Of a DNA stretch of 64,000 bases, positions 40,733 through 51,695 are shown one piece after another. A program made the position numbers and the translations under genes. Below the pieces are notes generated by a model that ran no database searches, was not told where the DNA came from, and saw nothing but the letters and a program-made list of their open reading frames with translations. Position 1 is the stretch's first letter. Every line of letters starts with the position of its first letter. The stretch comes from Leptidea sinapis (lineage: Eukaryota > Arthropoda > Insecta > Lepidoptera > Pieridae), in NCBI RefSeq assembly GCF_905404315.1, contig NC_066280.1, positions 13,711,001 to 13,775,000 on the forward strand, in the 5' to 3' direction.

Positions 40733-42130
40733 GTGTTTCCTGATGTAATGAAAAGAGCCTTAGTCAGTCCCATTTATAAACAAGGGGATAAAGGGGACGT
40801 ATCTAATTATAGGCCGATTTCGGTTTTACCAGTCCTGTCCAAGGTCCTGGAAAGGATACTTAACAACCATCTTTTTAAATTTCTCAATAAATATGACATA
40901 ATAGCTAAAAATCAATTCGGGTTCAGAAAGGGTATATCTTCAGAAATTGCAACCACAAATCTTATTAGTAACGTAGTGAGTAAACTTGATAATAAAATAA
41001 AATGCTTTGCAATCTTCTTAGATCTCTCCAAAGCCTTTGACACGGTATCAATTCCGACCTTAATCACTAAGTTAGAGCGTTATGGAATTCGAGGTCAAGC
41101 GTTGGGAATTTTCCGGAGTTATCTTTTGAATCGGCAACAGAGTGTGAAAATAGACAAGCATATCAGTGACACGGAGTTAATTGACCACGGTGTCCCGCAG
41201 GGCAGTATCTTGGGACCTACACTCTTCCAGCTGTATGTCAACGATCTGTGCAAACTAAACATACCATACTGCAGCATATACGCGTATGCAGATGACACCG
41301 CACTCGTTGTACAGGGTAATGACTGGAGTAGTGCCAAACAGCACGCCCAAGAAGCGATTAACATCGTGGCCGATTGGCTTTCAACTAATTTACTCACACT
41401 AAATATCCGGAAAACACAAATTCTTCCTTTTTCCTTAACATCTGCTTCCTCGGTTCCACCTGAAAACTCAAATATCATTATACATACTTATCATCCAATA
41501 ACACCCACCTGTAACTGCCCCTCTCTCAATATTGTCTCCAGCGTAAAATACCTCGGAATCCACATAGACTCTAACCTAAAATGGCATACACAAATAGAAG
41601 CGTTAAAAGTGAGGCTGCAGAAATTAATATACATATTTAAGACGTTACGACACTTGACTGATCCCAATACGGTGAAAACTGTATACCTTGCCTTATGCCA
41701 ATCACTTTTGACCTATTGTATCCCTGTTTGGGGTGGAGCCCGCGTAACTATTATGTTAAGTCTGGAAAGAGCTCAAAGAGCTATTCTAAAGATAATGCTT
41801 TATAAACCTATCCGATACTCTACCAACCTCCTTTACTCAGAATGCCAAGTCTTAACGGTCCGGCAACTATATATTCTTCGGAGTGTATTAAGAAAACATG
41901 CGACCCTACCCCTCAACGTGACTGTTCTTGAACGACGCCGCACCCATATATGTCCCATAATAAAATGTAAAACGGCCTTCGCAAAACGTCAATATGATGC
42001 TCTCTCCTCTAAGCTTTACAATAAGATTCATGAGAAGACTTTTATCTACACACTAAGCAATTTTGAGGTAAAAAAGAAAACCACCACTTATCTTAAACAA
42101 TTATCATATTCAGAAACGCCTACTCACTAA
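40733..42130 (+). CDS. Reverse transcriptase of the truncated LINE
   Basis: 465 codons without a stop. RT core: NYRPISVLPVLSKV (25-38), NQFGFRKG (60-67), FLDLSKAFD (95-103, catalytic Asp), HGVPQGSILGP (152-162), YADDTALVV (185-193, catalytic pair), VKYLGIHID (271-279), then a C-terminal region with CIPVWGG (329-335) and LERAQRAILK (344-353). In whole elements the protein reverse-transcribes its own RNA at a nicked target. The nominal start (a GTG at 40733) is not biological; coding sense extends upstream (SISTGVFPD) and was cut by truncation. Catalytic residues are all present, but no promoter or endonuclease remains. Confidence 0.9.
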   Translation: MFPDVMKRALVSPIYKQGDKGDVSNYRPISVLPVLSKVLERILNNHLFKFLNKYDIIAKNQFGFRKGISSEIATTNLISNVVSKLDNKIKCFAIFLDLSKAFDTVSIPTLITKLERYGIRGQALGIFRSYLLNRQQSVKIDKHISDTELIDHGVPQGSILGPTLFQLYVNDLCKLNIPYCSIYAYADDTALVVQGNDWSSAKQHAQEAINIVADWLSTNLLTLNIRKTQILPFSLTSASSVPPENSNIIIHTYHPITPTCNCPSLNIVSSVKYLGIHIDSNLKWHTQIEALKVRLQKLIYIFKTLRHLTDPNTVKTVYLALCQSLLTYCIPVWGGARVTIMLSLERAQRAILKIMLYKPIRYSTNLLYSECQVLTVRQLYILRSVLRKHATLPLNVTVLERRRTHICPIIKCKTAFAKRQYDALSSKLYNKIHEKTFIYTLSNFEVKKKTTTYLKQLSYSETPTH

Positions 42131-42132
42131 GA

Positions 42133-42135
<3 letters not shown>

Positions 42136-42192
<57 letters not shown>

Positions 42193-42222
42193 AACAAACA
42201 AACAAACAAACACACATACATT
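42136..42222. repeat. CA / CAAA microsatellite
   Basis: About 26 CA units followed by about six CAAA units and a short CACATAC end. It begins six bases after the RT stop codon, so it lies in the element's 3' UTR. Likely to be length-variable. Confidence 0.95.
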
Positions 42223-42283
42223 CACATTTAATTTTTATTTTTTAAATTTGTTTCGTTTGTCATTGTCATTTGTCGAGGAATCA

Positions 42284-42323
42284 CTGACCCCGAAGATACA
42301 GTTTTAACTAGTTTCGGGGTCAG
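42284..42323. terminator. 3' UTR stem-loop of the LINE
   Basis: ctgaccccgaa and ttcggggtcag form an 11-bp perfect stem around a loop of about 18 bases, next to the element's 3' end. In several LINE clades a 3' stem-loop is the site the reverse transcriptase grips; here this is inference from position and shape. Called terminator only for want of a better class. Confidence 0.6.
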
Positions 42324-42592
42324 AGGTCTTTTAATATCACTGCAAAACCAAATTTTCAATGTTCAATGTATTGTTACAATTAGCGATAAAAAGATTTAAA
42401 TAATTGGTATTATGTAATAAAATATTAATTACAACATTCTTCCGTTTTAATTCGCAGTCTGATAGCGGAACGGCAAAAGTTTGCTTAAAGACAATGTAAG
42501 CACACTTTCTCAATAGTTGTGTGTCAACTGTCACTGTAAAATTCAAATTTGGACTGAATAAATATTTTTTTACATTGCTGCTTATTGACCAA

Positions 42593-42859
42593 TTTTTTTA
42601 TGAAAATAAGGGACGAGACGAGCAGGAAGTTCAGCTGATGTTAATTAATACGCCCTACCCATTACAATGCAGTGCCGCTCAGGATTCTTGAAAATCCCAA
42701 AAATTTTAAGCGGCCGCGGCGTTACAATTGCGCTCGTCACCTTGAGACATAAGATGTTAAGTCTCATTTGCCCAGTAATTTCACTAGCTACGGCGCCCTT
42801 CAGACCCTAAACACAGTAATGTTTACACATTACTGCTTCACGGCAGAAATAGGCGCCGT
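42593..42859 (-). mobile_element. A-tailed retroposon, copy 11 (5' start missing)
   Basis: Minus-sense: tttttttatgaaaataaggg acgagacgagcaggaagttc at left, ending at right inside the element with cagaaataggcgccg, so about 45 bases of the sense 5' end are lost. A cggccgcgg stretch replaces part of one hairpin arm. Confidence 0.88.
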
Positions 42860-43383
42860 AAAATATTGCAAACAACTGGAGTAAATGCGGCAATGTATGG
42901 ATGTAACCGTCGATACTCATTATGCTGTCATGTACCATATTATATCGGCTTCGGTTTAAAGAATGTCATTGTTCAAACCGATAAAAAACCTGAATATATT
43001 TTATTTTCTTTATAGGCCTTGTATAGATAACGCACACGGCACGAAACATGCGAACCGGCTTGCCAAAATAAATAGCAACCGTACAAACATTCCGCGTAAG
43101 ACAACCTGTTACACTACAATCGCATCATCCATCATTCTTCTCGGAAATAATAATATAGGCTCAAAGTAAAATCGCCTCTAACTTCATTCGCTAGAGGTTT
43201 AAATTGGTATGGTAGTTTTTATTACAACAATTTTCATTCATGGCAGAGATACGCCGACGCAAGATTTGCCATTCGATCAATTGTGACGTGGGTCGTGGCC
43301 TTTGTGTTTTTAAGTTTATGCGCGAGTTTATGAATATGTTTTTTTGTATCTATGTTGTTGTCTATGTTTAAATGTTTGTTTTT
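42860..43383. other. No gene seen
   Basis: Unassigned sequence. A short ORF (42963-43169 plus) has no recognisable content. Confidence 0.3.
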
Positions 43384-43698
43384 GAAGTTATACTTCTTTA
43401 GGTGCGTTATGAAAATATGATAAGAGTGAAATTTTAAGATGCGCGCGCATTACTGTAGCACAAAAGTAACAGGGTGAAGTTGGTTCCTCAAATTTTCTGA
43501 CGATTGCGTCATTCGTTATTTTTTTTTTGGTTTCTTTGTTCACTATTACGATAGGCAAAGGGTTCAAACCGGTACAGCCGTATTCGTTGTTTAATAATTA
43601 ATTGCCAAAGCCATAGCTGCAAGATTTTTACAATATTGTTATAGGAATGAATAATTTTAAGGATTTTTGCTTTGTTAGGCCAAAGAAGTATAGCTTCT
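43384..43698 (+). mobile_element. Dispersed repeat with gaagttatacttc ends, copy 4
   Basis: Best preserved ends: gaagttatacttctttaggt, gcgttatgaaaatatgataa at left, and ttgttaggccaaagaagtat agcttc at right, followed by the conserved outer ttgcgtgcgtacacacac. Interior as in the other copies (gatgcgcgcgcattactgta, gggtgaagttggttcctcaa). Non-coding. Confidence 0.8.
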
Positions 43699-43812
43699 TG
43701 CGTGCGTACACACACACTTTTTTATATATGACAGGGCAAGGCCGGTCACATGGCCAGGGTCTTCGTGGTTGTCCATTGTTGTGGGTGTTGATCATGACCG
43801 TGACAGTGAACA

Positions 43813-44067
43813 TGACGTTCAGCTGATGGTAAATAATACGCCCTGCCCATTGCATTGCAATCGTTCAGGTTTCTTGATTAAATTCTGAACGGCACAACAA
43901 TTGCAATTTTATAATAATTACTGGTCAAATGAGACATAATTTCACTGGCTACACCCTTCAGACCGAAACACAATAATGCTTACACATTACTGCTTCACGG
44001 AAGAAATGAGCGCCGTTGTGGTACCCATAATCTAGCCAGCATCCTGTGCAAAGGAGCCTACCATTGG
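43813..44067 (-). mobile_element. A-tailed retroposon, copy 12
   Basis: Minus-sense: gacgttcagctgatggtaaa to ggagcctaccattgg. The tail block with the A run is missing and several internal deletions occur (for example in gagacataatttcactggct). Old copy. Confidence 0.85.
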
Positions 44068-44877
44068 CGGACATGACAACGAGCGACAAAATATCCGGTA
44101 TTTTATTGTTAAATTGAATAACAAGACCCATGACGGAGTCCTTAACCCTAGCTAACCTATAACACCGTACGTACAATCTTAATTCTTAAAGGTAATGCCT
44201 TGAGAATGTGATTTATATATAGAAAAGCCCCAGCTGTGCAAAGGAACACTTATACCCCATGGCTTAGCCTCGATTTCCACACTTGTAAGTGACAATAATG
44301 GGACGTTCACTTGGGCTCATGTAGGGTCACCATTGATTTAAGTGACAGTTCCAATATATGTATCTATATATATAATGAAAATGTTCTTTGTTTATAATAG
44401 TAGCGTCGTACTAACGTCGATATTTTGTAAATTATCTCTGTGATCCTGCAGGCCTACCATGAACTCTTATTACGATTCAATTGACAACCTAAAATCAACT
44501 GCTTTGCTATTTCATACCACGACGTCAGCGATCCAATTTTGGTTGACGTCAAATCAAGTCGGAAATTTAATCGCAAACTGTTTTACTTCGTTCATTCATT
44601 CGTACCATGAGTTAATAATTCAACATCAACTGGATGGTTTACGTGTCAAAGTGAGCGATTCAAAAAAAGTTGCTACTCTCTTAGCAGAAAGTAAATCGTT
44701 TTGTTAATAGAGAGAGGTAACCTAGCTTGTATGGATTCCTCAAGGCCATTGGCTCGGGCCCCAGCTTTAAGTCTAATTGAATAAAGTTTCTTTGACTTTG
44801 ATACGTGTGCAAATTTTGGACTAAATCATACATAAGTCTTAAAGTTGGTAAAAATCACGTTCATAGATTCCTTCACA
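44068..44877. other. Unassigned; a retroposon-type tail near 44790
   Basis: An 82-codon plus ORF (44459-44707) has no motif I recognise. attgaataaagtttctttgactttga near 44775-44800 is a retroposon-type 3' tail (compare 63655-63685). Otherwise nothing. Confidence 0.35.
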
Positions 44878-45433
44878 TCCCTACTAATATTATAAATGTG
44901 AAAGTAAGTTTGTTTGTTACGCTTTCACGCCTAAACCACTAAGCAGATACTGATGAACTTTACACACAGGTGATAGATAGGTACAGAGATAGACTAGATC
45001 TTGCAAAAGGGCATAGGCTACCATTTTTTCTTACAAAAGGGTCTGAACAGGTTGTAATAAGGGATGAAAGTCTGCATGGGAATTCTGCATTTTCGGAAAT
45101 AAAACTATGAAACTTTGTACTTAGGTTCGAACAAATGTTTATAAATTATCACTTGATAAGAAATAATTTATAAACATTTGTTCGATTTCCGAAACTTTGA
45201 CCTACATGGGGATAGTCGAAGTCTTAGGGGATAGACAAATAAACTTTATTCAATTAAGCTTAAACTAAGCGCTTTTGAATCGTCACTACAAATATTTCTT
45301 TTAAATTACTGAATTTACCATTTGATGGTAAATAGTTGTGTCTGTATGTGTATTATTTGAAAAGTGTCCTAAAAAATTAAAAATGCTGCCTAAATTAAGT
45401 ATTCCACGCGGACGAAGTCGCGGGTAAAAGCTA
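44878..45433 (+). mobile_element. Helitron-like non-autonomous element
   Basis: Starts A|TCCCTACTAATATTATAAAT, with gttacgctttcacgcctaaa ccact, and ends ccacgcggacgaagtcgcgg gtaaaag then CTAT|T. The hairpin-prone cgcggacgaagtcgcg just before the CTRR-like end is the Helitron 3' signature; the last base differs from CTAG. A near-perfect inverted pair lies inside: tcgaacaaatgtttataaat at ~45127 and atttataaacatttgttcga at ~45166. No ORF. Confidence 0.68.
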
Positions 45434-45445
45434 TTAGATAGATAG

Positions 45446-45658
45446 ACCAGCGGGAGGCATCTTTGCACAGGATGCCGGCTAGATTATGGGTACCACAACG
45501 GCGTCTATTTCTGCTGTGAAGCAGTAATGTGTAAGCATTATTGTGTTTCGGTCTGAAGGGCACCGTAGCTTGTGAAATTACTGGGCAAATGAGACTTAAC
45601 ATCTTATGTCTCAAGGTGTCGAGCGCAATTGTAGCGCCGCTCAGAATTAAAAAAAAAG
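45446..45658 (+). mobile_element. A-tailed retroposon, copy 13, early A tail
   Basis: Sense copy from accagcgggaggcatctttg to gtagcgccgctcagaatt, then directly A10. It lacks the last ~100 bases of the family yet has its own A run, as if an RNA that ended at the hairpin had been used. 45659-45992 is unassigned. Confidence 0.85.
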
Positions 45659-45992
45659 GTAATGTAAAGCGTATATAAATATGTAGATTCGCGAATGTAT
45701 TATGCCATTGCTAGCCATCATCCAGAGCAGCTGATAGCGAGGCGCGCTGATACGGATAATAAACTGTTATCATATTATGTTATACATTACTCAATTGCTC
45801 TCATCCTGTCGCTCGAGGTCGTTCCATTGAGCCTACCTGTACACTGTGTGCTTGAGGTCTAACTATGTTACCTAATGGGAAATATTAATAAAGCTGTTTT
45901 TCTTTTGTGTTATATTACAGTGAGTATCTGATACACCGAAGTGTTATCGTTCGAATCTCTCACACACCATTTCGTTGTCCTTCTGTTAACAC

Positions 45993-46412
45993 TCGGTGAC
46001 CCAGTGCTCTGTGAACGGCTGGATCACTTGGCGTTGCGTAGAGATATCGCTACATTGTGTGTCTTCTACCGCATTTATCACGGGGAATGCCGCCGAATTC
46101 CAGTTCGCACGACACGCCACACGTTAGAATATCATCCCCACCATCTGGATGTGTGGCGATCATCCACAGTGCGGTTTTCAAGGAGCTTTCTTCCACGTAC
46201 TACAAAGCTGTGGAATGAACTTCCTTGTGCGGTGTTTCCGGGACAATACGACAACCTACCTTGGTACCTTGAAAAAAAGCGTGTACACCTTCCTTGAAGG
46301 CCGGCAACGCTCCTGTGATTACTCTGGTGTTGCAAGATATTAAGGGCGGCGGTGATCACTTAACAACAGGACCCGTACGCTCGTTTGTCCTCCTATTCGA
46401 AAAAAAAAAGAC
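45993..46412 (+). mobile_element. LINE 3' tail, with small deletions
   Basis: ggtgacccagtgctctgtga through TTKLWNELPCAVFPGQYDN to gtcctcctattcgA9. In the 45941-46297 frame LRRDIATLCVFYRIYHGEC is followed by a ~40-base deletion that removes SEELFNLIPAAEF. Two small insertions near 46250. CR1/jockey-like family. Confidence 0.88.
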
Positions 46413-47305
46413 TCTACAAGTTGAAGTGAACTTCAAATACTGACGTCTGCGGTCACTAACAGCAATGAAATCAACCTTTTAAATCAAATTGATCATATTT
46501 GAACCAATATGTATACCTGGATGCGAGTAATTAGGCGAATAACTATACTAGAGAATAAAATTCGATAATCTTTAGTTCTTGTTGTATTTAGTTTTATTTG
46601 AATGTGAAAAAGCTCTTATGTGCCTACATAACGTTGAAGTAAAATGTACATAAATTGCATTTTTTAATTAGTTTTTTTTTTAAATAAAGTACCTATTTAA
46701 ATTCTTTGCATTCGTTATTAGCAGGCTCGCGCTTTTAATAAAATAATTCGTCGTAGTTTCTTTACTAGTAGAAATTAGAATAAGTAATGACTAAGTTCTT
46801 AGCTCAGTTAGTAGTCGATTCTTGTGCTTTACGATCTGGTTTGAAAAGAACTTTCTTAAATAAAAACTTATCAACTAAGCTACTTAATATTGATATAAGT
46901 AATATTATATTCGTCTCAATTTTGACTTTCTAAAAGCGATCCTCTAGCCGTCGGCGTCCGATGAAAAAAAATATTCCCGTGAATATCGAACGTCCCTACG
47001 TCACAATATTTTAGAATAGTTGAGGCTGAGGAACACCAGCTGTGTCCCTTTCATAAAGAAATTGAGTGTGAATATATGTTTTGCCTTTGTTTGAATTGTA
47101 GCGTTTTTAGGAATTCTTACTGAATGTTTCTGAACTGTGAACTGAAACGAGACACCTGGAACGCTACGAAAGATGTTCTATTGTTCACATGAATTATATT
47201 TAGATGATATTCCTAATGGTTATTTAGCACGCATACTTTTGCTTATTTTAAACTAGCTGACCTGACAGAGGCTGTTATGTCAATAGTACGTTGGGAGTAT
47301 AGTTA
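46413..47305. other. Unassigned; a Helitron-type end near 47263
   Basis: aactagctgacctgacagag at 47261 looks like a reversed CTAG terminus. No ORF of interest; no other repeat recognised. Confidence 0.35.
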
Positions 47306-47619
47306 CCAGTGGGAGGCTCCTTTGCACCGGATGCCGCCTAGATTATGGGTACCACACCGGCGCCTATTTCTGCCGTGAAGCAGTAATGTGTAAGCATTAC
47401 TGTGTTTCGGTCTGAAGAGCGCCGCAGCTAGTGAAATTACTGGACAAATGAGACTTGACATCTTATGTCTCAAGGTGACGAGATCAGTTTTAGTGCCGCT
47501 CAGAATTTTTTGGTATTTTCAATAATCTTGAGCGGCGCTGCATTGTAATGGGCAGGGCGTATCAGTTACCATCAGCTGAACTTCCTACTCGTCTAGTCTC
47601 TTATTTTCATTAAAAAAAA
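47306..47619 (+). mobile_element. A-tailed retroposon, copy 14, full length
   Basis: ccagtgggaggctcctttgc to ctagtctcttattttcattA8. Hairpin arms agtgccgctcagaat / cttgagcggcgct are well kept. About 310 bp, useful as a family reference. Confidence 0.92.
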
Positions 47620-48474
47620 TGATTTAAGTATTCGGGAATTATGCAGTAGTCGAATGCCATCAGAAATGTGTAATCAAAGTTATGAGTTAAAAATTAAACA
47701 AAAACGTATTAAAATTAAAAACTTAGTAAAGAAATGATGAGGATTAATATCGTGATTGTGTTAACAGATTTTACATAACCACTTTATAATTTTTAAGTAT
47801 TAAAATGGATATAGTGGGTATGTTATCCTTAAGAGATAGACATATGACACCACACCACCGACAAATATCGTTAATATATACAAACAAATGTATACCAATA
47901 CTTAATACTTTATATACTAAAATCTTCCTCGAGAACCATTTTATCCATTGCTGAAAACAGCATGAAAACCCGTGCCGTAGTTTTTGAGTTTATCGCGAAT
48001 AGACAGACATTTAGACTTAGGACTTAGTTTTAAAATATGAAGTGATGGCAGAGTGGTACCCATAATACACAATACACAATATTTATTTTAAGTCAAGTAT
48101 TGAATTAATATATTCAAATTTTTGGAGATATTAAGATGGTTTGGTCAAATAGATAGACTCAACAAAAATAGTTTATATTTAGAACTGTTTATATATATAG
48201 TCAAAACATATAAAATAATTTGCATATCATTAAATATAAATAAATAACCCCTATGGAAACCTACTTGTTCTGAAAAAGTGCAGCTGATTTGTTTGAATAA
48301 ATTATATTAATATTTTTAATAGAACTTAAAATTGGTAATGGTGTTATTAAATAAAATAAATAATAAAATAAAATGTCTGGAGAAGAGTCTCTCTAAAGTC
48401 TAGTCTGAGTAAAAAGTACAGAGGATGCAATAACAGCAATAAATCAATTTTAAATCTTGGTATGTCTCATAATT
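47620..48474. other. AT-rich, no gene
   Basis: No ORF or repeat recognised, apart from a doubled taaaataaaataa run near 48345-48370. Confidence 0.3.
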
Positions 48475-48882
48475 TTCGAAGTGAAAACTTCTTTAGCGGC
48501 GTTGAGCACTTATCTTTGGGATGGGTACAAAATGTTTAACTCGCGTTAGAACACGTGAACTGATCGAAAATTCGTAAGATAGTCGTGCAAATTATGGATG
48601 GAAGTTGATTTTTCTGAGAGATAAACTTTTTAATGTAAAATAATTGTTAATAGTTCTGAAGTGTAAATTTTTTTATTTTTGTTTTAAATTGTCATTTTTG
48701 TGTACGATAGCGCAATAAATGAATATCGTATTAAACCACATAAATTCTTATACTTTTTTACTGATATATAAAGCAATCCGTGCGAAATGTTTTCCTAACC
48801 ATTCCAAATTATTAAAAAATGCACAACGTTAATGTTCAAGTTTACACTTGTGCCGGCACTTCCTGGAGTGCAACCCGTTATA
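48475..48882 (-). repeat. ~400-bp repeat, copy 2
   Basis: Reverse complement of the repeat at 14048-14465, collinear over the full length (gcggcgttgagcactt, ctgatcgaaaattcgtaaga, gagagataaactttttaatg, tccgtgcgaaatgtttt, cctggagtgcaacccgttat). The divergence indicates age. Confidence 0.8.
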
Positions 48883-49892
48883 TTTTTCAACTTAAGCAAT
48901 ATAAGGCACCTCCTCGTAATTCTCTCCTATTTAAAAATAGAGTATCTGTTGATGGCGACGTATAACATTCGCCATCCGGTGTTCACGTGTTACGTGGATT
49001 GCTGTACGTTTGCCGGCCGCGGCCGTGGGAACTCAAATATAACAAACACGCTTTAAGTAAATAAACATTGGCATCTCGAGTGTATTAAACACGCTAGGAT
49101 CGGGTTTCTGTTTTATGGGAAACGCCCAAAGGTTCCGGAAATTAAATCCTGAAGTGTGGCTAGCGGTCAACTTTCGCGATTTCCTCAGTGAAATATTGAC
49201 GCACTTTTCATCTATTAATGACGTTCCATCGCCAGCATTCGGGTCGAAATGCTTACAGCTCTTGAAATCTTTACGAGTGTCAAGCCAGGCCGGTATACTG
49301 GATTTTGTTTTGGCACAAACAAGTTTAATCAATTATTTAAGTAATAATATCTGATCGACCGAGACTTGTTCGGATTTTCGAAATTCGTCTAGTTGGAATT
49401 ACTTAAATTATTAATACAATGTCTATATATATATATATATATATATCATATCAACGATATTCATAAAATTTATTATACAGGGGATTTCGGGAGCGATAAA
49501 TCGTTCTAGCTAGAGTTTCTATTTAAAAAATGTAGTTTTATTCGTGTTTTAATGAGAAACAGCTACAATAACATTAGATTATAAATTTCACCATTATAGC
49601 TATACAAAACTGTAATAAGCTCAGATGGGACATTAGGTGACCCGGAAAGCAGAACATCCCGGTTCGAATCCAGATGTCCTATTAGTTTTTTTTGTGCAAG
49701 TGTGTACATTTTTAAAAATTCGAGCAAGCCGGATTTTTATGAATTAAGTAATATAGTTAACAATATTTATACATATCTGTATTGTGGTTCACTAATAGCG
49801 GGCACAGTATGTATTTTACATAGGTAACAAAATTTGGACACTTAAATATATAAAAAATTAAAATAAATCGAAACTTTAAATTATTACAATTT
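48883..49892. other. Unassigned; unrecognised open frames and a TA microsatellite
   Basis: 48832-49056 and 49115-49354 (plus) and 49033-49332 (minus, 99 codons) are open but overlap each other and show no domain; they could be captured or decayed sequence. A (ta)12 tract is at 49423-49447. At 49632-49685 a 54-base tRNA-like relic has the acceptor pair gggacat / atgtcct and a ggttcgaatcc B box but no room for D and anticodon arms. Confidence 0.35.
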
Positions 49893-50254
49893 TTTTTATG
49901 TAATAGGAGGACAAAAGGAGCGTACGGGTCACCTGTTGTTAAGTGATCACCGCCGCCCACAATCTCTTGCAACACCAGAGGAATCACAGGAGCGTTGCCG
50001 GCCTTTAAGGAAGGTGTACGCGCTTTTTTGAAGGTACCCATGTCGTATCGTCCCGGAAACACCGCACAAGGAAGTTCATTCCAAAGCTTTGTAGTACGTG
50101 GAATAAAGATCCTTGAAAACCGCACTGTGGAGTACCGCCATACATCCAGATGGTGGGGATGATATCGTAAGTTGTGGCGTGTCGTGCGAAGGTGGAATTC
50201 GGCGGCAGGAATCAGGTTAAACAGCTCTTTGGAACACTCCCCGTGATAAATATG
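49893..50254 (-). mobile_element. LINE 3' tail, minus orientation
   Basis: Minus-sense tail with the A run as T8 at 49890-49897, ggaggacaaaaggagcgtac, then VFPGRYDMGTFKKA, RTTKLWNELPCAVF and ECSKELFNLIPAAEFHLRTT, truncated at gataaat (50254). Frame open across nearly all of it, hence fairly young. CR1/jockey-like family. Confidence 0.9.
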
Positions 50255-50783
50255 TATTATAAATTGAACTAATTCCAAGTTCCAACTAGACGATTTATAA
50301 CACAGTACAGGTATAGTACAGTTCAAGTATTTTTTTTGCCAAATTTTGAATATGTCTAGATTTTTATTTTTCTGTGATATTAATATTATATTATTTACGT
50401 ACAATATGATTATAAAAACATCGCGTGTGTTCCATCTCTGATCTAACTAAAGTAAGACAGTATACTGTAATATAATTCCCAAAGTCAATCCAAGTTGAGG
50501 CCGTGTTCGGATTACAGCGAGTGCGGAAGTTGTGAAACTCGCCAATTTGTAAAGGCTTCAGTTTTTAAACAACTTGGATGGCTTCTGTTTCTGAAATAGA
50601 TGTGCGGTGCTTATTTTATTCTTATGACGTCTGAGACGCGAGTAATTTTGACAAAACCTTTATGGGATTACTGTTTAAAATTTCGAAAAACGCATGTTAC
50701 TTTGATCCTATTAATGAGTTCAATTGTGGAAACAAGCGCACACATACTGTTTAGAATAAATACAATTTTGTTTTTATTAGATA
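50255..50783. other. No gene seen
   Basis: AT-rich, unassigned. Confidence 0.3.
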
Positions 50784-51077
50784 TGAAATAAGGGACGAGA
50801 CGAACAGTACGTTCAGTTGATACGCCGTACCCATAACAATGCAGGACCTCTTAGGATTCTTGAAAAACCCAAAAATTCTAAGCGGCACTACAATTGCACT
50901 CATCATCACCTTGAGAAATAAGATGTTAAGTCTCATTTGCCCAGTAATTTCACTAGCTACGGCGACCTTCAGACCGAAACAAAGTAGTGTTTACATATTA
51001 CTGCTTCACGGCAGTAATAGGCGCTGTTGTGGTACCATAATCTAGCCGGCTTCCTGTGCAAAGGAGCCTCCCACTGG
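50784..51077 (-). mobile_element. A-tailed retroposon, copy 15
   Basis: Minus-sense from gaaataagggacgagacgaa to ggagcctcccactgg. Small deletion of gatggtaatt in the 3' part; otherwise complete. Confidence 0.9.
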
Positions 51078-51695
51078 TTAAAAAAAATACTAAAAACACG
51101 CTGTGAACTTTGCTTAGTACTGCGCTCCTTACACAGATTTTAAAAACCAGACTTAATTTACAATATGTTTGCAAAAAGTTGAGGTCGTGAGTCGAACATA
51201 TAAGAAACTCAACGGGCCACTTCAATCATTTTGTATATTATATTATCAAATTAGTTTGTAAAATTCTGCATCCAATATATGAGTCGTGCATAAAAATATA
51301 TATTATTTCATAAAAAGTAATAAATAATTAACTGTATAAATATAAATGATCGTATATTGGATGCATCAACCTTTAGACACAGCTTTAGAGCTTGAACTTA
51401 TTGTTCACGAAGCACGTGAACATGATGGTCGTGATTACTGTCACAATTAGTAATTGCATCCAACAAATAAAATCATTTATTAACTATACAGGTCAACCTG
51501 GCACCACATGCAGCACCCGTTCACGAGTTGACGCGTGGACCAGCCATCGTTCCCTTGGCACATATTTGAAGTAAGGACGACCCGGATCATGACGCCGCCG
51601 CAAGCATAGCCATTCAGTGAGCATGATGAACCAATTTAAAGCATACCTATGCATGATAACTAAAGATTAATAATGCTCACAAAGCAAGCCACAAA
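51078..51695. other. No gene seen
   Basis: Unassigned. Two tttatgaaata-type AT stretches; no ORF above 70 codons. Confidence 0.3.

Larger units (their letters stand above)
40680..42340 (+). mobile_element. 5'-truncated non-LTR retrotransposon with intact RT frame
   Basis: Homology starts inside the pre-RT region near 40700 (the frame is open back to a stop at 40655), covers RT and the C-terminal part to the stop at 42128, then a CA/CAAA microsatellite and a 3' UTR with a stem-loop. There is no endonuclease. Family distinct from the LINE at 1-2952; motif style suggests a CR1/Rex1/L2-type clade, not firmly set. It is the youngest-looking autonomous-type sequence in the window. Confidence 0.88.

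Noticed and set aside
48832..49354. Three overlapping open frames as a host gene
   Set aside because: They overlap on opposite strands, start inside a dispersed repeat, and show no motif; left as unassigned.
49632..49685. tRNA gene with paired ends and a B box
   Set aside because: Only 54 bases, with no room for D and anticodon arms; a relic at most.
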